Source: Theropithecus gelada (taxonomy: Eukaryota > Chordata > Mammalia > Primates > Cercopithecidae). Taken from it: a stretch of DNA of 64,000 nt. The DNA lies in assembly GCF_003255815.1 (NCBI RefSeq), contig NC_037669.1:119772021-119836020 (forward strand), written 5' to 3'. Position numbers and translations under genes: made by a program. The notes beneath the pieces are model-generated. The model was not told the origin of the DNA. It did not search any database and saw only the letters and a program-made list of their open reading frames with translations. Within the stretch, counting starts at the first letter, position 1. Every line of letters starts with the position of its first letter. Below, in pieces: positions 25,313 to 35,961 of the stretch.

Positions 25313-25383
25313 CCAGCAACTCTCATTCTATTCTTTGTTTCTATGAGTTTGATGTTTGTAGATTCCATGCATCAGTGAGTAAA
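25313..25383 (-). mobile_element. L1M 3' fragment, antisense (short)
   Basis: The stretch with ttctttgtttctatgagttt and tgtttgtagattccatgc is a diverged copy of 26043-26110 in the larger L1 downstream. It is a detached piece of the same or a related L1 3' region. Confidence 0.55.
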
Positions 25384-25734
25384 TAGTACAATAGTAAAAT
25401 ATAGTTGAGTATTTCCTGATGCAGAGATTATGTGTGTTGCTTCCTTATTTTTTCCCTTTTAATATTTTTCAAGTTTTTTTACAATGAGCACAGAAAAAAA
25501 TGTTTATAAGAAAGCCTTCTTTGAAGATTCATCATCCAGAGCTAGTACTTTCAATGTGATGAACAAGAGTTCATCCTGTCCACATCCAGTAGCTGATCAG
25601 GAAATCTACAGAGGAAGGCATGACTATCATCTTCTGTTGACCCCTTCCTCTCAAGGTCTTATAAGTGCTCTTTTTATTTCCTTGCACTGGGGACTGGACT
25701 ATGCTTGTGTCTACCAATGGCAAGATCTTGTCCC

Positions 25735-27020
25735 CCCTAGCTTTACCGAGGTATAATTGACAAATAAAAAGTATATCTACACAGTGTACATCATGATGTT
25801 TTGACATATGTATACACTGTGAAATGATTACTAAAATCAAGTTAATCAATATATCCATCACCTCACATAGTTATCATTTTTTGTGATAACATTTAAGGTC
25901 TACTCTCTTTGCAGTTTTCAAGTAAACGTCATTATTATCTGTAGTCAACATGGTGTACAGATTTCCAAAAGTTACGCATGCTGTCCAACTGAAACTGTAA
26001 CCTTTGACCAACATCTTCCCATTCTCTCTCCTTCCTAGAGCCCCTGGCAACTATCATTCTATGCTCTGTTTCTACGAGTTGGGTGTTTGTAGATTCCACA
26101 TATAAGTGAGATCATGTAGTATTCGTCTTTTTGAGAGACAGATATATCACATTTTCTTTATCCATTCATTCATTAGTGGACACTTAGGTTGATTCCATAT
26201 TGTGGCTACTGTGAATAGTGCTGCACTGAGCACGGGAGTACAGCTACCTCTTCAATATACTGATTTCATTTCCTTTGGATATATACCCAGAAGTGGAATC
26301 GCTGGATCCTATGATAATTCTATTTTTAGTCTTTTGTAGAACCTTCATACTGTTTTCCATACTGGCTGTACTATTTTACATTCTCACCAACAGGGTACAG
26401 GGGTTCCCTCTTCTCTGCATCCTCACCAACACTAATTATCTTTTGTCTTTAGAATAGCCATTCTAATTGGTATGAGGTGATAGCTCATTGTGGTTTGGTG
26501 AGGTTTTTAAATTTTTTTATGTTTTTATTTTTTGAGACATAGCCTCACTCTGTTGCCCAGGCTGGAGTGCAGTAGCGTGATCATGGCTCACTGCAGCCTT
26601 GATCTCCTGGGGTCAAGTGAGCCTCCCACCTCAGCCTCTTATTTAAGTGGGATGACAGGCACATGCCACTATGCCCAGCTAATTTCTTGTAGAGATGGGA
26701 TCTCACTGTGTTGCCTGGGCTGGTCTTGAACTCCTGGCCTCAAGTGATCCTCCCACCTCAGCCTCCCAAAGTGCTGGAGTTATAGGTGAGGGCCACCATG
26801 CCTGGCTCATTGTGGTTTTAATTTGCATTTCCCTGATGATTAGTGATGTTGAGCATTTTTTTCATATTCCTATTGGCTATGTGCATGTCTCGTTTTAAAA
26901 AATGTCTATTCAGGTCCTTTCCCCATTTTTAATTGGGTTATTCGTTTTCTTGCTATTGAGCTGTTTGAGTTCCTTATATATTTTGGGTATTAAACCTTAT
27001 CAGATATGTGATCTGCAAAA
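25735..27020 (-). mobile_element. L1M-type LINE-1 3' end, antisense, 5' truncated
   Basis: The reverse-strand L1 pattern is clear: tttaccgaggtataattgac at the 3' UTR side, tccatattgtggctactgtg, tggatatatacccagaagtg, ctggctgtactattttacat, ttgcatttccctgatgatta, and last ccttatcagatatgtgatct. It covers the L1 3' UTR and the end of ORF2, truncated at about 27020. Divergence puts it in an old mammalian-wide or early-primate subfamily. An AluJ sits inside it at 26497-26805. Coding capacity is lost. Confidence 0.9.
26497..26805 (-). mobile_element. AluJ, antisense, inserted into the L1
   Basis: Bounded by a perfect 13-bp duplication of L1 sequence (ctcattgtggttt at 26484-26496 and 26806-26818). Interior shows J-type changes (cagccttgatctcctggggt, aatttcttgtagagatggga). 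The insertion is therefore later than the L1. Confidence 0.93.
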
Positions 27021-27063
27021 CTGGCAAGGTCTGTGTAACCAGTGTGCTCTGCCACTCACACAG

Positions 27064-27227
27064 CAACCCTGATCTCCGGAGAACTGAGCCCATCTTGGAG
27101 AGTCCTTTGCAGAGGACCAGCAGTGGCAGTTCCTCCAGCTCCAGCACACCCAGCTCCCAGCCCAGCTCCCAAGGAGGCTCCCAGCCTGGATCACAAGCTG
27201 GATCCAGTGAACGCACCAGAGTTCGAG
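27064..27227 (+). CDS. TNIK: TNIK exon 20, Ser/Gln/Gly low-complexity segment
   Basis: 164 nt: one base completing Ser, 54 codons from NPDLRRTEPILESPLQRTSS to SSERTRVR, and one base of Ala. The middle is strongly low-complexity, with runs of Ser and SQPGSQAGSS-type repeats, also present in MAP4K4 and MINK1. The acceptor, gccactcacacag, has a poor pyrimidine tract and only 43 bp separates it from the L1 insertion. The donor gtaaaa is modest. Both exon ends are weak, so its recognition may depend on enhancers. Skipping exon 20 alone would shift the frame. Confidence 0.96.
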
Positions 27228-27738
27228 GTAAAACTTTCTCTTACCTTTACCTGGCAATACTGCCTGGGAGGAAAGCTGTGGACGGGGAAAGAAAGGTTAG
27301 TTACTTCCTGACTCTAGTCCAGGCATGGCCACCACTGTGTGATCCTGAAGAGCCCCTCAACTGCTCTCAACCTCAGTCTCCTCAGGGGAGTGGGCCACTG
27401 TCCCTAATTGTGTGTGTGCCATCAGTATGGACAAAATCCTTTCTTATGTCAGATACCAGTGTTTTCCAGGGAGATCACCAAATATCAGACTTACTTGAAA
27501 ATACAGTCACTTACCAGTCACCTGAATTTCTGTTTCTGTTTGATTGCCAGTTTTCAGAGTTTCAAGTACCCGCAAATGTCCTGTACCCATTGTACCAATT
27601 GTCCTGTTTAGTATTCTGAACATAGTTCATAAGCACAGTTCAGAATACCATGTATTTCTCAAAATGGAATTCAATGAAGACTAATGTAGAATACACTTGA
27701 AGGAAGGAATAAAATCTTTTACTTAAAAAACATATTTA

Positions 27739-28045
27739 GGCTGGGCGCGGTGGCTCATGCCTGTAATCCCAGCACATTGGGAAGCCGAGGCAGGCAGATC
27801 ACCTAAGGTCGGGAGTTCTGAGACCAGCCTGACCAATATGGAGAAACCCCATCGATACTAAAAATACAAAAACTTAGCCGGGCATGGTGGCACATGCCTG
27901 TAATCTCAGCTACTTGGGAGGCTGAGGCAGGAGAATCGCTTGAACCCAGGAGGCGGAGGTTGCGGTGAACCAAGATCACGCCATTGCACTCCAGCCTGGG
28001 CAACAAGAATGAAACTCCATCTTAAAAAAAAAAAAAAAAAAAAAA
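27739..28045 (+). mobile_element. AluS
   Basis: Full-length sense Alu from ggctgggcgcggtggctcat to an A22-24 tail. Moderately diverged (cagcacattgggaagccg, tgcggtgaaccaagatcac). Confidence 0.94.
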
Positions 28046-28619
28046 GACTCCTCTGGTTATTCCTATTAGGTGAAAATTAGCCTCTCTAAATATTTAATTC
28101 AAATTATTCATCATTGTTTAGTTTCCATTAATGGGGAAGCCTATGAAAAACATTATTATTGTCCAGGTGATGATACGTAAGAATACATTGTTTCTAGCTA
28201 GCTAAAATTCACTCTTTTTGAATCAACTTCTTCAGAAGATAATTTTGCTTCCAAGTGAAGGACCAGTACTTTAATTGCAATTTGACAAACATTAACGTAC
28301 TTAGAAGTTTCTCTGTCTGATGAAAGCCTGATGAGAACCTTCATTTCTTCTTTCTTTCTTAGACTCTTTATTACATACCACCTCCTAATACTCTTAGTTT
28401 ATCTCCTAATACCCTTTCAGGGTTTTAAATAAATCACTGTATTTCCATTTTAAAAAGCTTGATATCTAACATGTGATTGATGTTCATATCTCTGAATTGG
28501 GATATGGACTGGTCAAGAGCTGCCTCTATATGCATTCTTCTGATCAGTGGCACACCTCAGAGGTACTTACTGTATGTCTTTGTTGCCTTGATCCAACTAT
28601 AAATTTCCTTAATTTAGAA

Positions 28620-28775
28620 AACTACCAGGTGTAGTGGCTTATGCCTGTAGTCCTAGGTACGCGGAAGGCCGAGGTGGAAGAATTGCTTAAGCTCAGGAGT
28701 TCAAGTCTGCAGTGAGCTATGATGGCCCCACTATACTCCAGGCTGGGTGACAGAGCCCCATCTCTAAAAAACATA
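28620..28775 (+). mobile_element. Alu-related monomer (FLAM/FRAM-type or AluJ arm)
   Basis: A single 7SL-derived arm: ccaggtgtagtggcttatgc, then gaggtggaagaattgcttaa, then agtgagctatgatggcccca, then ggctgggtgacagagcccca. The second arm is missing. Confidence 0.7.
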
Positions 28776-29004
28776 AAGGAAAGAAAGAAAACAGCCATTC
28801 TCTTACCTTTTTTCTATTTATAGACAACTTCATATTCTTAGAGCAAATGTTTAAATAAACCAAACTTAAACACATACCATTTTAATTCTGTGATGTGGTT
28901 CAGGCTTACTTTTTATTTCCTTCAGCCCTTTGTTCTTCTGGATTAAAAGCGCTCTTGTATCCCCAGTATGTCCCTGCCCAAGAAAGACTACTTTTTAAAA
29001 AATA

Positions 29005-29313
29005 GCCGGGCGCGGTGGCTCAAGCCTGTAATCCCAGCACTTTGGGAGGCCGAGACGGGCGGATCACGAGGTCAGGAGATCGAGACCATCCTGGCTAACA
29101 CGGTGAAACCCCGTCTCTACTTAAAAAATACAAAAAACTAGCCGGGCGTGGTGGCGGCGCCTGTAGTCCCAGCTACTCGGGAGGCTGAGGCAGGAGAATG
29201 GCGTGAACCCGGGAGGCGGAGCTTGCAGTGAGCTGAGATCCGGCCACTGCACTCCAGCCCGGGTGACAGAGCGAGACTCCGTCTCAAAAAAAAATAAAAA
29301 TAAAAATAAAAAC
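29005..29313 (+). mobile_element. Young AluY with Old World monkey-type variants
   Basis: Very low divergence, full length, with a tail of aaaaataaaaataaaaa type. It carries ggtggctcaagcctgtaatc in the head and gagatccggccactgcactc in the right arm. From memory these variants are typical of macaque/baboon AluYR-type elements rather than human AluY. The right-arm junction reads gtggcggcgcctg, one base short. Confidence 0.93.
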
Positions 29314-29634
29314 AACCTCTCTTACCCTAAATTGCATCTTCTCTGTCTGTAAGCTCCTAGACCACAGAGAGGCTATTCACTCTGCAGCTGTCGGGGTCCG
29401 CCTTGCTCTGTACCTCCAGTCTAGGGCCCTTCTCCTGTAACAACCTCCTTCCTGCCCTCACCTCATTCTTTTATTTTTAAATGGCTGAGACCACTCCCAT
29501 CCCTAATTAAAAACCATCCCACCAAATAAAGTAAGTTTCTTTTTTTTTTTCCACACAAAATTTCAACAAAATAACCTATCCTGATTGGACAGATGATAGA
29601 AGAAAACAAGCATAGAACCTTAGAGGCTCATTTA

Positions 29635-29850
29635 GCATAGTGACTGAGAATAGGACTTTCAGAAATCAGAACTCCAGCTCTGTGTATAATTTCAGTGTGA
29701 CCTCAGGACAGTCGTGTCATCTTTGTAAATCTGTGTTCTGTAAAATAGGAAAATAGTGCCACATCATTGGGTTGGAGTGAGGATTAAATGAGATAATTGA
29801 CATAGAAAGCATTTAGCACTATGCCTGACACATAAGAAGTGCTCTAGTGG
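29635..29850 (+). repeat. MIR
   Basis: MIR pattern in order: gtgtgacctcaggacagtcg, tctgtaaaataggaaaatag, gattaaatgagataattgac, then atgcctgacacataagaagt. Confidence 0.7.
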
Positions 29851-30090
29851 TGATGGTACTTGCTACAGTTTTTTTTTTTTAATTGTTACTAGTGATTTCC
29901 AGGTGACAAACCTAAATGTGTTTGCCTGAACATTATATTTTTCATGGATGTGCTTGAGGATTTGCCCAAGCGAATGACGTGTCCACTGAGTAATCTCAAT
30001 GTGATGACACATCACAGATGATTCATTCAGAACCTGAGCCAGCACTTTTTGATGGCCATCTCTTTCTTGGTCCTCTGTTTTTCCCTCTAG

Positions 30091-30188
30091 CCAACAGTAA
30101 GTCAGAAGGATCACCTGTACTCCCCCATGAGCCTGCCAAGGTGAAACCAGAAGAATCCAGGGACATTACCCGGCCCAGTCGACCAGCT
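30091..30188 (+). CDS. TNIK: TNIK exon 21
   Basis: 98 nt: two bases completing Ala, then 32 codons NSKSEGSPVLPHEP to ITRPSRPA, ending in phase 0. The SKSEGSP motif is shared with MAP4K4 (SSSKSEGSPS) and MINK1. The segment is charged and proline-rich, with no folded domain. The acceptor tttttccctctag and donor gtgagt are strong. The phase 0 end lets it join either exon 22 or exon 23. Confidence 0.96.
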
Positions 30189-31038
30189 GTGAGTGCATTT
30201 CTCTCCAAGAGTTTTGAACTCTTAATTTACCAGAGAACCCACAGGATTAAGTAGTTGGGGATACACTCATGATACGAACAAAAATTGTCAAGATTAGTAA
30301 GAACAGATGCTAGAAACATCCAGCAAAAAGTCATCCCTGATTAGGAAAGAACCAAAGAGATCTTGGATTGCCTCCTCTGCCTTTGGCTATTTGCTGATCA
30401 TTAGCAGTCCTTTAACTATACAACAGGAGGAGAAATAACTTCTATCATTCCATAATTTCTACTCAGCAATTTTGGCAAAAAAGAAAGAGGAAGTTAAAGA
30501 GCCTTGGGTACTTTCTGTGAATTTCTGTAATCTCTTCTACCCTTTCCCCATATTATTTTCCACATGAATTAATATTACAGTTTTTCTGCTATTTTTCATA
30601 CCTCCAGGACAATATTTTTCTGGACCAAACTTACTAAGCAGTGTCCAACAGGTGTCCTAACAACTTAATATTCAGCTTCACTGCTGTAACATGATAAACC
30701 CCCAAGTAGTCTTAAAGAGGAGTATGGAGGCTGAAATTTGAAAGTTGAAAATTAATTTGGGATGAATTACTATCTACTTTTTCTATTTAAATCTCTTGAG
30801 AATCTTTTCTGTGAAATGAACGTGAAGCTTTTTGGTTTATTCTTTTTTAACACCTTAAAGTAAGGACGTATACTGAGAGTAATAATGAAGGGATTTGCAT
30901 CATCCTGGGTTGACATTCTCTTCACCCTTTTGTATTAGTTGCGTACTAACAATTCCAATTTTGTGTCTAATCCGCTGCCTTTCTGCTGGCTTTTCCTCCT
31001 TCTGTGGATTCTTCTGGATTGGGTTCCTCTCATTTCAG
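30189..31038 (+). other. TNIK: Intron 21
   Basis: 850 bp of unique-looking DNA. The last 70 bases are pyrimidine-rich with scattered TGC triplets (tttctgctggcttttcctcc), as expected before a regulated microexon. No transposon seen. Confidence 0.85.
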
Positions 31039-31062
31039 AGCTATAAAAAAGCTATAGATGAG
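31039..31062 (+). CDS. TNIK: TNIK exon 22, alternative 24-nt microexon (SYKKAIDE)
   Basis: Eight codons, SYKKAIDE, phase 0 at both ends, between acceptor ctctcatttcag and donor gttagt. It matches the third known optional module of TNIK. Its 24-nt length puts it in the class of microexons that in vertebrates are often included in neurons under SRRM4/nSR100 control and repressed by PTBP1 (family knowledge). The TGC-containing pyrimidine tract upstream fits, but the sequence alone does not prove neural control. It adds a Tyr and two Lys next to the conserved DLTALAKEL helix of exon 23. Confidence 0.95.
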
Positions 31063-31154
31063 GTTAGTATTACTTTTTCTTGGTCATGCTTTCACAAAAT
31101 GTAAATATTAAACTTATTTCCTAATGTTGACATTCAGAAAGGTGGCCAGTGGGA

Positions 31155-31197
31155 GCAATCAGCTGGGAGGAGGTTTGCAGCAATCTGCTGGGAGGAG
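31155..31197 (+). repeat. 25-bp-period tandem duplication
   Basis: The 18-base units at 31155-31172 and 31180-31197 (gcaatc.gctgggaggag) differ at one base and are 25 bp apart. Confidence 0.8.
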
Positions 31198-31819
31198 AGC
31201 CCCTTCAAATGGAAGCCAGTTTTAAGACCCTCAGACCTACCCATATAGCTTCAGAGACCTTCCTTCTAAGCTAAAATGTCACTTTTCCAATGTTCCAGTC
31301 TTGCTAATGACAAGTATTCATGCTTTATTAATGGCAGTTTCTCCTTCCATTATCTTCCAATAGCAAACCTGTACTTGCCAGCCTTGCTAGGGAATGGCTG
31401 TCAGCAGTTTTACTAACAAGAAAACAGATACCATTCTAGGGCACTCCAAATTTAGTGTGTGATTTGTGAACAAGGAGTAAGTAGGTATTGTTAGATTAAT
31501 TTTGTGGGACATTAACAACAGCATCAGCAGCAACATCAGCTTTAGTTAATGAATCCTGGAAAGTTAAGTGACTTTATTTCCTTATCTGTGGAGATGTTTT
31601 CCATTAGAAAAATATATGGCTTTGTCAGTCGTAGGTAGCTTGCTAAGAAGGATGACTGCTTTACTGCTATTTGTCAGACCTGCATGAATACAGCAGAGTA
31701 GAATTTGTTTTTTTAAGATCCAGGCCTTGCAGAGAGTCCTAAATGCATGGAATCTAAAGACTACCATCATGGCTTTAAAGCTGTCGTTCTGCTGAGCACT
31801 ACTTTTGTGAAAATTACGT

Positions 31820-32015
31820 GGAAAAAGCACTGGCTTTGAGGTCAGCAAGCTGCATTCAAATCTTGGCTCCCCCAGTAAATAACTGGCTGAAACTAGTCTC
31901 ATAACCTCTCTGGGCCAGAGTTTCCTCATCTGTAAAATGAGAATAAAAACACCTCCCCGTCCCACTTACAAGATTGTTTAGGATCATTTAAGGTAAGGTT
32001 TGTGAAAGCATTTTA
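31820..32015 (+). repeat. MIR
   Basis: Well preserved MIR: aaaaagcactggctttgagg, gcattcaaatcttggctccc, ataacctctctgggccagag, then tttcctcatctgtaaaatga. Confidence 0.85.
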
Positions 32016-32755
32016 TGATGTGTAACATGCTGCGGAAAGCCAAGGGTTTGATTAAGGTTTGGGCCAGAGGCATGGAGTTATTTTGGCAGGTGGGAGAAGC
32101 ATGTTTCCATGCATCTGGTCTTCACCAAAGAGCTTCACTTTTTCAGACTTATGGCCACCTCACCACCCAGAGTGACTGAGACAGTTATAATCATAGTTGA
32201 AGGATTGTTGCTTATAAAAGAATGAGACTGCATGTTTGCAGTGTGTGGATGGCATTTACAGAAAGGGAAGAGGGGAGTGTGTTTTTAATTGCTCTGTGCC
32301 ATGGCGTTGCTTGCCCCTCTCTCTCATAATAGCGAGAAGGACAGGGATTATCACAACTTTTGTCAGTTTTTCTCCCAGAACAGGTAAAGACAATGAAGTT
32401 CTGGTGCTACAGTTCTCAATAAAACAGTTGTGCATATGCACAACTCAAGAGGAAATACATGAGGTCAGAAATTGGCTTGGAGGGGCTTTCATTAAGGAAA
32501 AGGCTCTCACAGATTTCATCTGGTTAACCGAGAATATTTTAGGCTTTGAAAAATCGCTCTACTTATTTTTGGTGTACTGCACTGCACTGGACAGAGATGA
32601 AAGGGGGCAATGGAAGTATAAGTAATTACAAATAATTGAGGGGGTGTGACCTGCTTACTAAAATCTCTGGAGCTATGTATGGTTAGAAAAGCCCTATCCC
32701 GATCTCTTGAGTATCACTGATCCAAACCACTAAAATAAAGCGGTTCTACCTAACC

Positions 32756-32987
32756 CAGTGGCTCTCAACCAGGGCTGATTCCTCCACTCCTCTTCCCTTA
32801 GGAGACATTTGGCAAAATCTGGAGCCGGTTTTGGTTGTCACAACTTCAGAGTGGGAGGCAGTGGTACTGGTGTCTTGTGGATAGAGCAGAGGGGCGCTGC
32901 CAAACATCCTATGGTGCACAGAGAGCTCCCTACAATAAAGAATTATCTGGCCCAAAATGTCAACAGTGCCATAATTGAGAAACTTTG
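32756..32987 (+). mobile_element. MER20 (hAT-Charlie DNA transposon)
   Basis: Near full length. Head is cagtggctctcaaccagggc; interior has ggagacatttggcaaaatct, tggttgtcacaacttcagag and gaattatctggcccaaaatg; tail is ttgagaaactttg. MER20 copies are known to carry enhancer-like activity in endometrial cells; no evidence here for that. Confidence 0.88.
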
Positions 32988-35941
32988 AACCACACCTTTC
33001 TCCCTTCTCCATTCATAGGTTTTGGTAGGGCTTTCCTCGCACTGACTGTTTTTACAATTTAGATAACTGGGATTGAAATGAAAAACCTAAAAATCATTTT
33101 TGAAATATTGTTGCTTGTTATTGCTAGTGATTTAACTTTTTGTAAAAATTAATTTGTGGGAGTGTACATTAATTTGACATTGCTTTCTAATGGAATATGA
33201 GATTTTTGCAGCATAGTCTAATTATTTAATATAGTCTGAAAATAAATGTTCCTTTTTTGTTGGCACAATTAAATATGTCTCACAAAGATTATATGCATAA
33301 GAAAACACTGTTTTTACCACTTTTTTTTTTATTAGTATGTGGGAATCAAACATTTCAGAGCACATCAATTTAGATTGGATGGAATTTGAGCAATAACTAA
33401 GGGTTCAACCCCCTTTTCCCTCAGATGAGGATATTGAAACTAAGTGGCTTGCCCAATGTCATATCTTTAGAGTTCCTAAAAAGAAAATAGTTTAATACAA
33501 AGAGAAAAAAAACCAGCTAAAAAAATTTAAACAAAATAGTTCAAAAATTGAACTAATATTTGACTAAACTATGTTGTTTCTAAAAAGGGACCTAAAAGAG
33601 CGCCTTTCTAGTCAACGTGTGCATAATCGTTAAACAACCTTTGTTGAATGAAAAATTATATCTAGTTGATTCTAAAAACTGTTAAAGAAGCCTCTTAGCT
33701 ATCTTCACATTTACTCTGTAGTCAAAAATTCTTACCATTTTGCCATATTTCTTTTTTAGCTATATATTCTCAAACCTTTTCATGCTAAATAGCACTTTTA
33801 TTTTGTTTTTTAAATACTTTTTAGCTCCAGGCTTGAGACAGCCAAGTAATAAATTACCATGAAAGCTCGTTATATGGGGAAATTTGTATTGTCAAAGAAT
33901 AAAATATATGAAAATGGAATTGAACCCAATGGTGTTAATATTAGATTGTGTTTATTTCCTATAACTTTGCTATTATAAATTTTTCAATACTGGATGGATA
34001 AGAAACAAAACTTCAGCTGAACACATAGGTTCTCAGCAATGGAAGATTAATTTTCTTTGACTACAGGTATTACTTTTGAATTACTCATTATTTTTACCTT
34101 TTCAAAGGGATTCTCGTATATGTCTCACCTCCAAACTGTTAACAATTAAAGGAAATTTTCGGTTATTTCTAATGTTTCAGGGCAGAGAGCTTTTTAATAA
34201 CACAGAAGCAAAAAATTATAATTAAAAGCAAAATTATTAAGCAGTTCAGAACTTTAAAGTGTTTCTAAATACAATGTTTCGAAAAATGTAGGTCGTTTTA
34301 ACAAGCGAAAGTTTTTTTAAATCAGTAGCCTGTGGACTAAATATTTCTAAAATAATTTTGATTTTTTAGAATTTCTTTTGTCTCGTTTTGAAAGGTCAGC
34401 AATAAGGAAAATAAGGCGCTGGGGAAAATGTATCATTAATTAAAATAAACCATAGCCAACAGTATTATATTTTACTCAGAATTATTGACAATGGAAATAA
34501 ACTCTTTTAAACCATATTCTCTCTTTAAATTGTATAAAATGTAATTCTTAATAACAAGTAACATTTTAAATGCTAGCTATATTCTTTGATGAGACCTAAC
34601 AGGGTCCTAATATATAGATATCAGAATACAAAATAAATTTATCTAATTTTTCATTATTTCACTGGTTTTCTTTCATAGCCTTAACAAATATCTAGACTTT
34701 ATTTTCCCAAAGTACTCAAGAATAGCATACCCTTCACTTGCTTCTTCATTTGATAAAGATAAGCATTGACAATTGCCAGGAGGAAATAAGAAGTAAAAGT
34801 TGAAATTCAGATATTAGCTTTTCTTATTTTGACTAATTGCCAAAGAAACCAGAAATAAATTTGCATGAAATTATACCTATGTTATGGTTTTCCTCTTCTT
34901 TTGATAATATACATTATATTTAAACACAGTTGGGCCTTTTAAATACAATTCTATTTTCACTTTCACAGATGGGGCAAATACATTCACTGAGATTGAGGCA
35001 TGTGCAAGTGTGCCTGTGTGCAAAAGCCCTACCCAAGTGTGTTTTTGTATGTAATGCAAGGGTTGAATTTTTAGAAGCTTCCATTTTTTAAGGGTTTCAA
35101 ATCAGGTGTCGTCAAGACAAATTTAAAAGTCACTTTGCTTTCCCTTTGATTTCTATGAAGTTAGAAAGACCCTTCAGTTAACACTATGAATTGCCTAAAT
35201 TTCTAGACCATGTAAAACACCTAAAGCGTTTCCTTTCCTAGTGTGAACCAAAATAGTAATGCCTGACATACAGGTGGCAGTAGAGAAACATAATGTCTTG
35301 TATTCTCAAAATAAAATTATAATTTAACTATACACATTTATCACAGCTTTTCTTTTAACCAGTTAGGATAGATTATCAAATGTCATCACCCAGGTTGCTC
35401 TAATCCTACAATCAGGTGAATTGGATGTATACATTTTTGGATTGAAATAAAGAGAGAATATGGCCATAGAAAACTGTGGGATTTAGTATTTTTCAATGAG
35501 TTTCTTTCTCCCTAATCCCCTGTCTCTCACTGAATGCTCTGATTCCCACATGGGTCACTAATATAGGGAGAAATGGTAAGACTGATGTCAAATTGCTTTT
35601 TCCTCATTTGCATGCTGTGTGCCATGGGCAGTTTAACCCATGCAAATTAGAGCGGCCATGCTTTTGCAGAACTGCTTCCCTCTGCATTGCTCTGAAAGCA
35701 TGTAAAATAAAAGGTAGTCGGATATTCAGCACACTGCCTGCAGTATGCCTGGTGATTAAATACCACATCATCACATCCATAAGGCTAAAGGTTTCATCAT
35801 ACTCATGGAAAACTCAAAATTATCTCTTCCTTTTGGTATCTGCACATTCATTTTAGTGTTCTTCACCAGGATTTCTGCCAGATGACTGGAATTTAAAACA
35901 AAAGAAAATGAAACACCTATCATTTTGGAAGAGAACTCTTT

Positions 35942-35961
35942 TTGTTGTTGTTGTTGTTGTT
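35942..35961 (+). repeat. (TTG)n short microsatellite
   Basis: Six to seven TTG units. Confidence 0.9.

Larger units (their letters stand above)
16629..27063 (+). other. TNIK: Intron 19
   Basis: 10,435 bp. From 16629 to about 18480 and 18960 to 19970 I recognise no repeat. It then holds Alus at 19976 and 24339, a MIR near 20495, L2-like pieces near 22120 and 23985, L1 remnants from 25313, and an antisense L1M at 25735-27020 that reaches to 43 bp before exon 20. Confidence 0.85.
27228..30090 (+). other. TNIK: Intron 20
   Basis: 2,863 bp with an AluS at 27739, an Alu monomer at 28620, a young AluY at 29005 and a MIR at 29635; acceptor ttttccctctag is strong. Confidence 0.85.

Noticed and set aside
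25735..27020. Functional reverse transcriptase gene in the L1
   Set aside because: Only the 3' end is present. It is broken by an Alu, truncated at 27020 and has no open frame.
27064..27619. 203-codon frame running from upstream of exon 20 into intron 20
   Set aside because: Only 27064-27227 is coding; the rest is read-through past the gtaaaa donor and loses TNIK similarity at once.
32236..32625. 129-codon + strand frame in intron 22
   Set aside because: No motif, no splice or initiation context, and no continuation in neighbouring sequence. A chance frame.
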